From: Flavobacteriaceae bacterium
Lineage (GTDB): Bacteria > Bacteroidota > Bacteroidia > Flavobacteriales > Flavobacteriaceae
Assembly (NCBI GenBank): GCA_028280265.1
Contig: JANQMD010000013.1
Location: forward strand, 27,744-91,743
Direction: 5' to 3'
Length of the DNA stretch: 64,000 bases
Position numbers and translations under genes: made by a program. Positions 1 to 6,503 of the stretch are shown here, piece by piece; position 1 is the stretch's first letter; the number at the start of each line of letters is the position of its first letter. The notes below the pieces were generated by a model. The model did not search any database and was not told the DNA's origin. It saw only the letters and a program-made list of their open reading frames with translations.

Positions 1-208
1 AAGAAGAATCAACAGGGAAAAAATCTAATCCTTTAAAGTTTTTTAAATCTCTTTTTTTGAGAGGTGATTTAGAAGCATCTTTATAAACAGCATTTAATTT
101 TTTTTGATAATCTGTGAGGCCAGATATTGGTCTTTTACCTTGTGAAGAACAAGAAACAAGACAAAAAGAACATAAAATAATTGTGATTATATTTTTAAAA
201 TTAATCAT
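1..208 (-). CDS. DUF1684-type lipoprotein, N-terminal part (cut by window edge)
   Basis: This gene is absent from the ORF track because it runs off the left edge. On the minus strand it begins MINFKNIITIILCSF and has a lipobox-like LVSC near residue 20, so it should be a lipoprotein. The following stretch (YQKKLN, then SPLKKRDLKNFKGLDFFP) matches what I remember of DUF1684 proteins, which have no firm function. A second in-frame ATG lies one codon upstream (209-211). The start overlaps the stop codon of the upstream minus-strand gene (ATGATGATTAA), so the two are probably translationally coupled. Only about 69 residues are visible. Confidence 0.75.
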   Translation of the reverse strand, partial: MINFKNIITIILCSFCLVSCSSQGKRPISGLTDYQKKLNAVYKDASKSPLKKRDLKNFKGLDFFPVDSS

Positions 209-581
209 CATGGAGTTTTTTAATCATATTGTTTTTAGGTGAATCAGGACTATAAAGGATGTTGATAGAGTCATTTACTCGAATGGGCTTATCAAAAAAA
301 TCTTTAAAATCTTTTTTCTCAACTGTTCTGATACTAGTAATTTTTTCACCTGCTTTAGTCGAAAATTGAAATGTAAAAATATAATTTTCTATACGTTTTC
401 CTTCTAATTCATTTGCATTGTAATCATTTATATCAATATCTGTTACTAGAGCTAAAGTTTCAATTCCATTTTCTTCTAATTTTGATATTTTATAATCATT
501 CCACCAATTAGAAACAAACAAAGAGATGACTAACAAGGAAAAAACAATAATAACGTAATGACTGGTTTTGAATTTTTTCAT
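201..581 (-). CDS. DUF3592-like single-pass membrane protein
   Basis: A 126-residue protein with one N-terminal membrane segment (about residues 8-26) followed by a soluble domain. The pattern of an early beta-rich part (ETLALVTDID) and a late VNDSINILYSPDSPKNN resembles DUF3592 proteins, where a short conserved 'vlYdPenP' motif sits near the C-terminus. Function is unknown; the soluble part would lie outside the cytoplasm or in the periplasm. It overlaps the DUF1684-like lipoprotein downstream by a few bases, which indicates one transcript. The family call is from memory and moderate. Confidence 0.6.
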   Translation of the reverse strand: MKKFKTSHYVIIVFSLLVISLFVSNWWNDYKISKLEENGIETLALVTDIDINDYNANELEGKRIENYIFTFQFSTKAGEKITSIRTVEKKDFKDFFDKPIRVNDSINILYSPDSPKNNMIKKLHDD

Positions 582-680
582 AAGAAGTATTTTTTATTAA
601 AAATACAAAAAGTTACCTCTCTTTTTAGTTAATCTTAAAAAAATATGTAGCTTTACATCATTCAACAACAAAAGCGAATC

Positions 681-755
681 ATGAGAATCGTCAATACAAA
701 TACATCAAAGCAGTGGATTTCTACAATCCATAGCCGGGTAATGTATGTGTTTTGA
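681..755 (+). CDS. Leader peptide (24 aa) of an MFS-pump attenuator
   Basis: A 24-codon ORF, too short for the track, begins MRIVNTNTSKQ and ends SRVMYVF-TGA. Its codons overlap RNA segments that can fold in two ways. TGGATT (714-719) can pair with AATCCA (725-730). The overlapping ATAGCCGG (730-737) is exactly complementary to CCGGCTAT (790-797), the 5' arm of a strong terminator just downstream. This is the architecture of ribosome-mediated attenuation. A weak promoter-like TAGCTTTA sits at 648-655 (consensus TAnnTTTG). The downstream gene is an MFS transporter, so a ribosome-targeting drug could be the signal; that is inference. Confidence 0.6.
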   Translation: MRIVNTNTSKQWISTIHSRVMYVF

Positions 756-784
756 TGATATAGAAATAAGATCTATCAATACAG

Positions 785-817
785 AAAGTCCGGCTATTTA
801 GCCGGACTTTTTATTTT
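785..817 (+). terminator. Intrinsic terminator in MFS leader (attenuator)
   Basis: A perfect 11-bp stem, AAAGTCCGGCT / AGCCGGACTTT with a 4-nt loop (785-810), is followed by a T-rich tract. It lies between the leader peptide and the MFS gene. Its 5' arm is complementary to codons 17-19 of the leader ORF, which gives an alternative anti-terminator pairing. Confidence 0.8.
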
Positions 818-843
818 ATAATAACTCTCAATCAACTAAAAAA

Positions 844-2058
844 ATGAAAAAGCTATACTTTACTTATTTAGATACTTTCAAAGGCCTCTCAACAGAAGTT
901 TGGTGGCTCTCTCTCATAACATTAATCAACAGAGCAGGAACCATGGTGATTCCTTTTTTATCATTGTACTTGAATGAAAGTTTGAACTTCACTAAAGATG
1001 ATATTGCTTTAGTTATGATATTCTTTGGGGTAGGATCTGTGGGAGGCTCATGGTTAGGAGGGAAGCTAACAGATATGATTGGTTACTATAAAGTTATGTT
1101 TATTAGTTTAATTCTAACAGGCATTTCATTTGTAGTATTACAATATGTAAACTCAATGCTAGGTTTTGGAATAGGCATTTTAATATTAATGCTTATAGCA
1201 GATACTTTTAGGCCTGCTATGTTTGTCGCATTAAAAGCATATAGTAAAGAAGAGAATAGAACTCGTTCTTTAACACTTATAAGACTGGCAATTAATCTTG
1301 GATTTACAGCAGGACCAGCATTAGGAGGAATTATTATTACATATCTTGGATATTTAGGGCTATTTTGGGTAGACGGAGTTACTTGCCTGATGGCAGGGAT
1401 TTTACTATTAGTAGTCTTAAACCCTAAAAAAGCAAAGGTTCATGATGAAGTCTCTGTAGTAGATAACCCTATCTCTGTATATTCAGACAAAGCATTCTGG
1501 GTCTTTTTTGTTGCCATGTTCATCTTTGGATTCATCTTTTTACAATATTTCTCTACGATTCCATTATACTATTCAGAAGCACAATTTTTGAGTAAATTAG
1601 AGATAGGGCTACTTTTAGGAATGAACGGCTTTGTTATTGTTGCCTTAGAGATGCCATTAATTGCTTGGATAGAAAAAAGAAAGACCACTCTTACTCAATT
1701 GATGTTGGTAGGAATGATACTTACAGGAGTAAGTTTTGTAGTTCTATATGTAACTGAGTGGATAGGAATACTTATAATTGGAATGTTACTAATGACCGTT
1801 GGAGAAATGATCTTTTTTCCTTTTTCAAATGCATTTGCGGTAGAGAGATCTAAAAAGGGTAAAATGGGTGAGTACATGGGGCTATATACCATTGCTTTTT
1901 CATTATCTCATATTGTTTCTCATTATACAGGATTAAAATTGATAGTGGCTTTTGGGTATGATATGACTTGGGTTATTATTTCAGCCATTTCTTTTATTGG
2001 AGTCCTTTGTTTATGGCTTTTAAAACAGTTTCTTAAAAAAGAAAAATTAACATTATGA
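844..2058 (+). CDS. MFS transporter, DHA1-type efflux family
   Basis: A 404-residue polytopic inner-membrane protein with about 12 hydrophobic segments. The MFS motif A appears between segments 2 and 3 as GGKLTDMIGYYKVM. Length and the single-domain layout fit the drug:H+ antiporter 1 type; the substrate cannot be read from sequence. The ATG lies about 26 bases after the attenuator terminator, so expression is probably set by read-through. The stop overlaps the ATG of the following VOC protein (ATGA). The pairing of an efflux pump with a VOC protein, which often inactivates or binds antibiotics, is suggestive of a small resistance operon. Confidence 0.85.
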   Translation: MKKLYFTYLDTFKGLSTEVWWLSLITLINRAGTMVIPFLSLYLNESLNFTKDDIALVMIFFGVGSVGGSWLGGKLTDMIGYYKVMFISLILTGISFVVLQYVNSMLGFGIGILILMLIADTFRPAMFVALKAYSKEENRTRSLTLIRLAINLGFTAGPALGGIIITYLGYLGLFWVDGVTCLMAGILLLVVLNPKKAKVHDEVSVVDNPISVYSDKAFWVFFVAMFIFGFIFLQYFSTIPLYYSEAQFLSKLEIGLLLGMNGFVIVALEMPLIAWIEKRKTTLTQLMLVGMILTGVSFVVLYVTEWIGILIIGMLLMTVGEMIFFPFSNAFAVERSKKGKMGEYMGLYTIAFSLSHIVSHYTGLKLIVAFGYDMTWVIISAISFIGVLCLWLLKQFLKKEKLTL

Positions 2059-2432
2059 TTTTAAACCAAATAACCATTCCTTCTTTAGATGTAGAGAAAG
2101 GAACCGAATTTTATCAAAAGTTAGGCTTGCATCTCATTGTAGATGCAAGGCCTAGATATGTACGCTTCGAATTGCCTGATGGAGATGCAACGTTTTCCAT
2201 ACATTGGGTAGAGGAATTGCCCAAAGGAGAAGGCATTACTGTTTACTTTCAGAATGAAAATTTAGATGAAGTCGTTGCAGAACTTCAGCAGAAAGGAATT
2301 GAATTTGATTTGCTTCCTACTGATCAACCTTGGTTGTGGCGTGAAGCTCGTTTAAAAGATCCCGATGGGAATCAACTAATTATTTATAGTGCAGGCGAAA
2401 ACAGGAAAAATCCGCCATGGAGGGTTAATTAA
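2055..2432 (+). CDS. VOC (glyoxalase/bleomycin-resistance) family protein
   Basis: A 125-residue cytosolic protein with the layout of one vicinal-oxygen-chelate domain. It starts with ILNQITIPSLDVEKGTEFYQ, where the first strand is followed by the helix that positions a small molecule (FYQKLGL). It ends with the typical KDPDGNQLIIY strand. VOC members of this size dimerise and bind or modify small ligands such as methylglyoxal adducts, bleomycin or fosfomycin. Start overlaps the MFS stop by 4 bases (ATGA), so it is co-translated with the pump. The substrate is unknown. Confidence 0.8.
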   Translation: MILNQITIPSLDVEKGTEFYQKLGLHLIVDARPRYVRFELPDGDATFSIHWVEELPKGEGITVYFQNENLDEVVAELQQKGIEFDLLPTDQPWLWREARLKDPDGNQLIIYSAGENRKNPPWRVN

Positions 2433-2497
2433 CCTCAGTTTGACATATTTTTTGCCTTTTATTAGTCATTACTTAAGCTTTTGGTTATTAAGACGGT

Positions 2498-2572
2498 GTC
2501 ATTCCGACAGAGTGAAACGACGAGGAATCTGAGATTTCTCAATCGATTCTCCAAATCTGATTTCGAAATGAC
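2498..2572. repeat. Dispersed palindromic intergenic repeat (GTCATTCC...AATGAC)
   Basis: The segment opens with GTCATTCCGAC and closes with TCGAAATGAC, so the ends are inverted; internally it holds GAGGAATCT and GATTTC motifs. Very similar ends occur at 11165-11272, 11833-11900 and 49473-49536. These look like copies of a small palindromic repeat family common in Bacteroidota intergenic DNA. Confidence 0.6.
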
Positions 2573-2639
2573 ATTAATTGATAAGAAATATGAATTAATG
2601 ATTTGAATTTCAGGGACTATTAAATTTATCTGATATTCA

Positions 2640-3065
2640 TTAGTTTTTACGGATCTCTGCCTGTCGCATAGGCATACTATCAATTAAGACGAATAGCTTT
2701 TTCGATGTCAGCAGTTTTGTTTGCCGGAGTTTGATACCGCCATCCAAGCCAATGAGAACGATTTCAAAGTTGTCTTCTTTCTTTTTCATATCCACATAAA
2801 TTGTGTTTGATGGAGGAGCAATGGTGCTTTCAAGTCCTTTTTTGTAGCTGTTAGGCATGATCTGATATACAACAAGTTTTCGCTCCTTCAATCCATTAAC
2901 ATCCTTTTTGAGAAGTTGAAGCTGACTTTCAATTTTCGAAAAATTATCACTCAATACCAACAAAACTCGATCTTTCCATTCGTGTTTGGTGATGTCTTGT
3001 GAAAATGAAATGCCAGCACTAAAAAGTACCAGCATTCCAAAAAATAGGTTTTTCAAAAAACGCAT
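2640..3065 (-). CDS. DUF4174 secreted protein
   Basis: A 141-residue protein with an N-terminal signal peptide (hydrophobic to about residue 20, ending near SFSQD). The mature part starts with HEWKDRVLLVLSD, which recalls DUF4174, a thioredoxin-like-fold family of unknown role that often reads '.W..R.Llvfa'. The later part has alternating strands and helices (FEIVLIGLDGGIKLR). Its ATG overlaps the stop of the upstream hydrolase by one base (TAATG), so it is coupled to it. No catalytic residues are evident. Confidence 0.7.
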   Translation of the reverse strand: MRFLKNLFFGMLVLFSAGISFSQDITKHEWKDRVLLVLSDNFSKIESQLQLLKKDVNGLKERKLVVYQIMPNSYKKGLESTIAPPSNTIYVDMKKKEDNFEIVLIGLDGGIKLRQTKLLTSKKLFVLIDSMPMRQAEIRKN

Positions 3066-4987
3066 TATTTCAAAACGGTAAATTCAATACTAGAATCTGC
3101 AAAAACCGTATGTGTTTGGGTTTTAAAATCTTTCTCGTCCGCTTTGTAGATATTGTCTACATAGGTTTGAGGATTCAGATCAATCAATGGAAACCAAGTA
3201 CTTTGCACTTGGATCTGTAGTTTATGCCCTTTCTTAAACGTGTGAAAAACATCCTGTAGCTTAATATTTACATTCGTTTTTTTATTAGGAGTAAAGGGTT
3301 TTGGCTTGCTGAAACTGTTTCGGTAGCGTCCTCGTAACACCTCACTTCTTACCATCAAATGATAGTTGCTCATTTTTAGATGATCTTGCAACTCATCATT
3401 GTTTTCTTCAGCATCTACGGGATGCACATCAATGACTTTGACAATCCAATCGGCAGCAGTTCCCGTAGTAGCGACTTTTAACTTGGCTAAAATATCTCCA
3501 GTCAAAGTGAGGTCTTTTTCCAATATATCAGTTTCAAAAACCAATACATCGGGCCTTCTTGCTGCAAATCGTTGATCATCAGTCATGTATTTTCGAGGAG
3601 TAAATACCGTTTTAATATCTTCAGAGTAAGGTACAGGACGCTTGATGTCACTGATAAAACGGATACCTTTATTTGATTTTTTTGTCGAAGTCAACTCTTG
3701 ATTTTCAGATAAAAACATCTCTTGTTTGGTAGCATTTTTTGGAGGCCAAGAATCATAAGATTTCCACTCTTTTCTACCCGAATCATATACATAAGCTTCA
3801 GGAAGTCCAGCATTTTTAGAACCATCTCCTTTTAAGAAATGATTGAAAAACTTCGTTTCTACATCGTCCTGAAAATGAATGGAGATAGAATCTCCAAAAT
3901 AATAGTTTCCTACTGCATTTCGTTTACTTCTTCTTGCCCATCTTCCATGATCCCAAGGACCAAAAACCATAATATTGTAATTATCTGGATTGTGCTTTTC
4001 TATACCCTTGTATGTCTCTAGAGGACCGTATAAATCTTCGGCATCGAACCAACCACCAACGACCATGGTAGCAACAGTAGAAGGGACTTTGTCTAAATGC
4101 TGAATGATTCCTTTGCTTTGCCATACTTCATCATAATTTGGATGTTCGGTAATCTCTTTCCAAAAGAAATCATCTACTTTATCCTCGCTCTTGGGGTTGG
4201 CATTGTCCAGCTTTTCATATTGAAAATATTTGTTTAAGTTCTTCAACGGACCAGCATCTAAGAAAAACTGATACTGATCTTGTGTTCCTAAACTAGGAAG
4301 TGAATACCAGGCTGTATCTGTGGGCGAATCTTTATAAGTGCCAAACAAAGAAATTGCTCTAAAATAACTTAACAAAAAAGCTCCGTTGTGATGAAAATCG
4401 TCGAAATAGAAATCGCCAATACATGCCTGTGGCGAAGAAGCCTTCAAAGCAGGATGAGCCTCTACGGTTGAAGTGGTTGCATAATGACCAGGATAAGAAA
4501 TTCCCCATGTTCCCACTCGACCATTGTTGTTTTCTACATTGTTAATCAGCCAATCAATGGTATCATAAGTATCCGAAGATTCATCAGTTTGTGTCGAGTC
4601 TTTTTTATTCGGAATAAAAGCCCGCATATTGTCATAAATTCCTTCACTCATCCATCGCCCTCTTACATCCTGATAAACGATGATATTCCCTTCTTTCATT
4701 AAGTTCACATTCGGACCTATGTTGGATTTCATTTGCCCTTGCCCATAAGGTCGAGAACTGTACGGAGTTCTTTGCATTAAGATGGGGTATTTTTTACTCT
4801 TGTCTTTAGGAGAATAAATAGTGGTGTGTAGTTTTACACCATCTCTCATGGCAATATCTACTTCTTGTTTGGTGTAATTGTCTTCTACAAAAGTGTCTTT
4901 GGAGTTTTCGCTAACTTTTTCCTCAGTTGGATTACAACCGAAGAGTACCAATGCACTTAAAAGTAAAAAAGGTAGAATGTTTTTCAT
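3065..4987 (-). CDS. CocE/NonD-type (S15) alpha/beta hydrolase, lipoprotein
   Basis: The track ORF starts at 5194, but the true start is most likely the ATG at 4987, where a lipoprotein signal (MKNILPFLLLSALVLFGC) begins. The 640-residue product has an alpha/beta-hydrolase core with the nucleophile in GISYPG (Ser about 164), an acid candidate in GGWFDAED and a His in FGPWDHG. A C-terminal jelly-roll typical of X-Pro dipeptidyl-peptidase/CocE enzymes follows. Such enzymes hydrolyse acyl esters, glutaryl amides or dipeptides; the substrate is unknown. The protein should sit in the cell envelope. It is coupled to the DUF4174 gene by a one-base overlap. Confidence 0.85.
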   Translation of the reverse strand: MKNILPFLLLSALVLFGCNPTEEKVSENSKDTFVEDNYTKQEVDIAMRDGVKLHTTIYSPKDKSKKYPILMQRTPYSSRPYGQGQMKSNIGPNVNLMKEGNIIVYQDVRGRWMSEGIYDNMRAFIPNKKDSTQTDESSDTYDTIDWLINNVENNNGRVGTWGISYPGHYATTSTVEAHPALKASSPQACIGDFYFDDFHHNGAFLLSYFRAISLFGTYKDSPTDTAWYSLPSLGTQDQYQFFLDAGPLKNLNKYFQYEKLDNANPKSEDKVDDFFWKEITEHPNYDEVWQSKGIIQHLDKVPSTVATMVVGGWFDAEDLYGPLETYKGIEKHNPDNYNIMVFGPWDHGRWARRSKRNAVGNYYFGDSISIHFQDDVETKFFNHFLKGDGSKNAGLPEAYVYDSGRKEWKSYDSWPPKNATKQEMFLSENQELTSTKKSNKGIRFISDIKRPVPYSEDIKTVFTPRKYMTDDQRFAARRPDVLVFETDILEKDLTLTGDILAKLKVATTGTAADWIVKVIDVHPVDAEENNDELQDHLKMSNYHLMVRSEVLRGRYRNSFSKPKPFTPNKKTNVNIKLQDVFHTFKKGHKLQIQVQSTWFPLIDLNPQTYVDNIYKADEKDFKTQTHTVFADSSIEFTVLK

Positions 4988-5156
4988 AAGGGAAAATTTT
5001 AATTTCTTTCTCGATAAAAATACGGATTGTTTGTGAGATCTTACTTCAGAATCTCTGGCATTTTTTAAGAACCGCAAATAACACTGAATTGTATTATGTG
5101 TAATTTTACAAGTGTTAAATTTAGTTATTGTTGATATTTTTGCCTTAAATTTAAGA

Positions 5157-5184
5157 TTGCTTAAAAATTTAACAAGTACCTTTG
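5157..5184 (+). promoter_or_regulatory. Bacteroidota promoter TTG-N17-TACCTTTG
   Basis: TTG at 5157-5159 and a full TAnnTTTG match (TACCTTTG, 5177-5184) are separated by 17 bases. It lies about 27 bases before the ATG at 5211. This also shows that the track start at 5112 is upstream of the promoter and cannot be used. Confidence 0.7.
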
Positions 5185-5210
5185 TAGGGAACAAATCAAT
5201 CTTAAATATT

Positions 5211-5576
5211 ATGTCAACAATAAAAAAAGCAATTTTCTTTCTTCTTTTTACTGGACTATTTAGCGTTTCTATATCAGCTCAAAATAAAAATACTGATGTA
5301 AATGTGGGAAGTGTTTTTACCATAGGTGAAGTTGAACAAGACAACTACAAATACATTAATTTCCCAAAAGCGAATTTTGTGATTAAAAAAGGTGGAATTG
5401 TCAACTACAATTTGATAAGAGGAAAAAAAGTTGAAGTAACTTCTGTAAAGAAGAAAGAAAAAGGAACGTTAGCAACAATTAAATTAGTTTCAGGGAAGCG
5501 TTTTTTTGGTAGTCATAAGTATGTTACTGTATACATAGACAAAGCTATAGAAAGCAATGAACTGCAATCAAAGTAA
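5211..5576 (+). CDS. Secreted 121-aa protein of unknown function
   Basis: The start at 5211 is chosen because a signal peptide (MSTIKKAIFFLLFTGLF, cleavage near SISAQ) begins there and a good promoter lies just upstream. The mature 98 residues are lysine-rich and beta-rich (FPKANFVIKKGGIVNYN, VEVTSVKKKEKGT). I recognise this as a flavobacterial family that is sometimes labelled 'dihydroorotase' in databases, which the sequence does not support: there are no metal-binding histidine motifs. Export to the periplasm or outside is likely; no function can be assigned. Confidence 0.7.
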   Translation: MSTIKKAIFFLLFTGLFSVSISAQNKNTDVNVGSVFTIGEVEQDNYKYINFPKANFVIKKGGIVNYNLIRGKKVEVTSVKKKEKGTLATIKLVSGKRFFGSHKYVTVYIDKAIESNELQSK

Positions 5577-5595
5577 AAGAAATGATATTATTGAG

Positions 5596-5627
5596 AAAGA
5601 CTGTCTGTGAAGATGGTCTTTTTTTGT
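5596..5627 (+). terminator. Intrinsic terminator
   Basis: An 11-bp stem with two G-U pairs, AAAGACTGTCT / AGATGGTCTTT, with a GTGA loop and a following T-run. It ends the gene at 5211-5576. Confidence 0.75.
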
Positions 5628-5655
5628 GCAAATAATTAGATTTTAAATATTTTTG
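5624..5655 (+). promoter_or_regulatory. Promoter TTG-N21-TATTTTTG
   Basis: TTG at 5624-5626 and TATTTTTG at 5648-5655 fit the Bacteroidota consensus. The -7 box ends five bases before the track start at 5661, so the second Met (5679) is the better start unless the message is leaderless. Confidence 0.5.
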
Positions 5656-5678
5656 ACGATATGCTAAAGAAAGTACTC

Positions 5679-6419
5679 ATGAACCGAATTTTGATTTTGT
5701 TGGTGATATCATGTATGATGTCCTGCATTTCTAATGAGAAAAACAAAACACAAGAAAAGGCAAATACTCAAAAGAGTACTCCAGAGATAAAGCCGAATAG
5801 GTATAATGTTGCTTTTTTAATCATGGATGGAACATTTAATACAGAGCTTACAGCTCCCTATGATATTTTCCAGCACACGATTTTTAGAAAAGGAATCAAA
5901 CCCATGAATGTGTTTACTGTAGCTGATACAGACGAGCCTATTGTCACATTTGAGGGAATGCGCATTCTTCCTGATTTTAATTACTTGAAAGATAGTTTAC
6001 CCAGGATTGATATTCTGGTTGTACCCAGTGCAGAACATCATTTAGATTCTGATTTAGAAAATACACAGATGATCAATTTTGTAAAGAGAGTAGGAGACGA
6101 AGCCCAATTTGTTACCTCGCATTGCGACGGAGCTTTTGTGTTGGCGAAAGCCGGTTTGTTAAATGGAAAAGTATCGACGACATTTCCGAGTGATATTGAT
6201 AAAATGAGAGCAATGTTTCCAGATTTAGACATTCGTAAAGAAGTTTTATTTGTTCATGATGGAAATACCATTACATCTGCAGGTGGCGCTAAATCCTTTG
6301 AAGCAGCATTGTATTTGTGTGAATATTTATATGGACCTGAAATTGCGAGAAGCTTGGCAGGAGGCTTGGTGATCGATTGGAAGTTAGAAGAAGTTCCACA
6401 TTTGATTTTAAATGATTAG
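5679..6419 (+). CDS. DJ-1/PfpI-family lipoprotein
   Basis: I prefer the second Met (5679) over the track start (5661), because the promoter -7 box ends at 5655. The product (246 residues) opens with a lipoprotein signal ending in MMSC. A class-I glutamine-amidotransferase-like fold follows from about residue 40 (YNVAFLIMDGTFN). The nucleophile elbow is SHCDGAFVLA, as in DJ-1/PfpI and AraC-type GATase1 domains, and TSAGGAKSFEAALYL follows. Members include glyoxalases, proteases and ligand-binding modules. A membrane-anchored envelope version is uncommon but known in Bacteroidota. The substrate is unknown. Confidence 0.8.
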   Translation: MNRILILLVISCMMSCISNEKNKTQEKANTQKSTPEIKPNRYNVAFLIMDGTFNTELTAPYDIFQHTIFRKGIKPMNVFTVADTDEPIVTFEGMRILPDFNYLKDSLPRIDILVVPSAEHHLDSDLENTQMINFVKRVGDEAQFVTSHCDGAFVLAKAGLLNGKVSTTFPSDIDKMRAMFPDLDIRKEVLFVHDGNTITSAGGAKSFEAALYLCEYLYGPEIARSLAGGLVIDWKLEEVPHLILND

Positions 6420-6503
6420 ATAGTCAATACATCTGTTACACAAGAGAGTTTTATGTAAGCCTCAGAAGAAAGTTGTATTTTTAGAATCCTTAATTATAAC
6501 TAC

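Noticed and set aside
2462-2683. 73-aa minus-strand ORF
   Set aside because: It runs through a palindromic repeat and into the DUF4174 gene in another frame; composition is not protein-like.
4988-5194. N-terminal extension of the S15-type hydrolase
   Set aside because: The extension has no signal or domain and overlaps the divergent gene's promoter; a lipoprotein signal begins at 4987.
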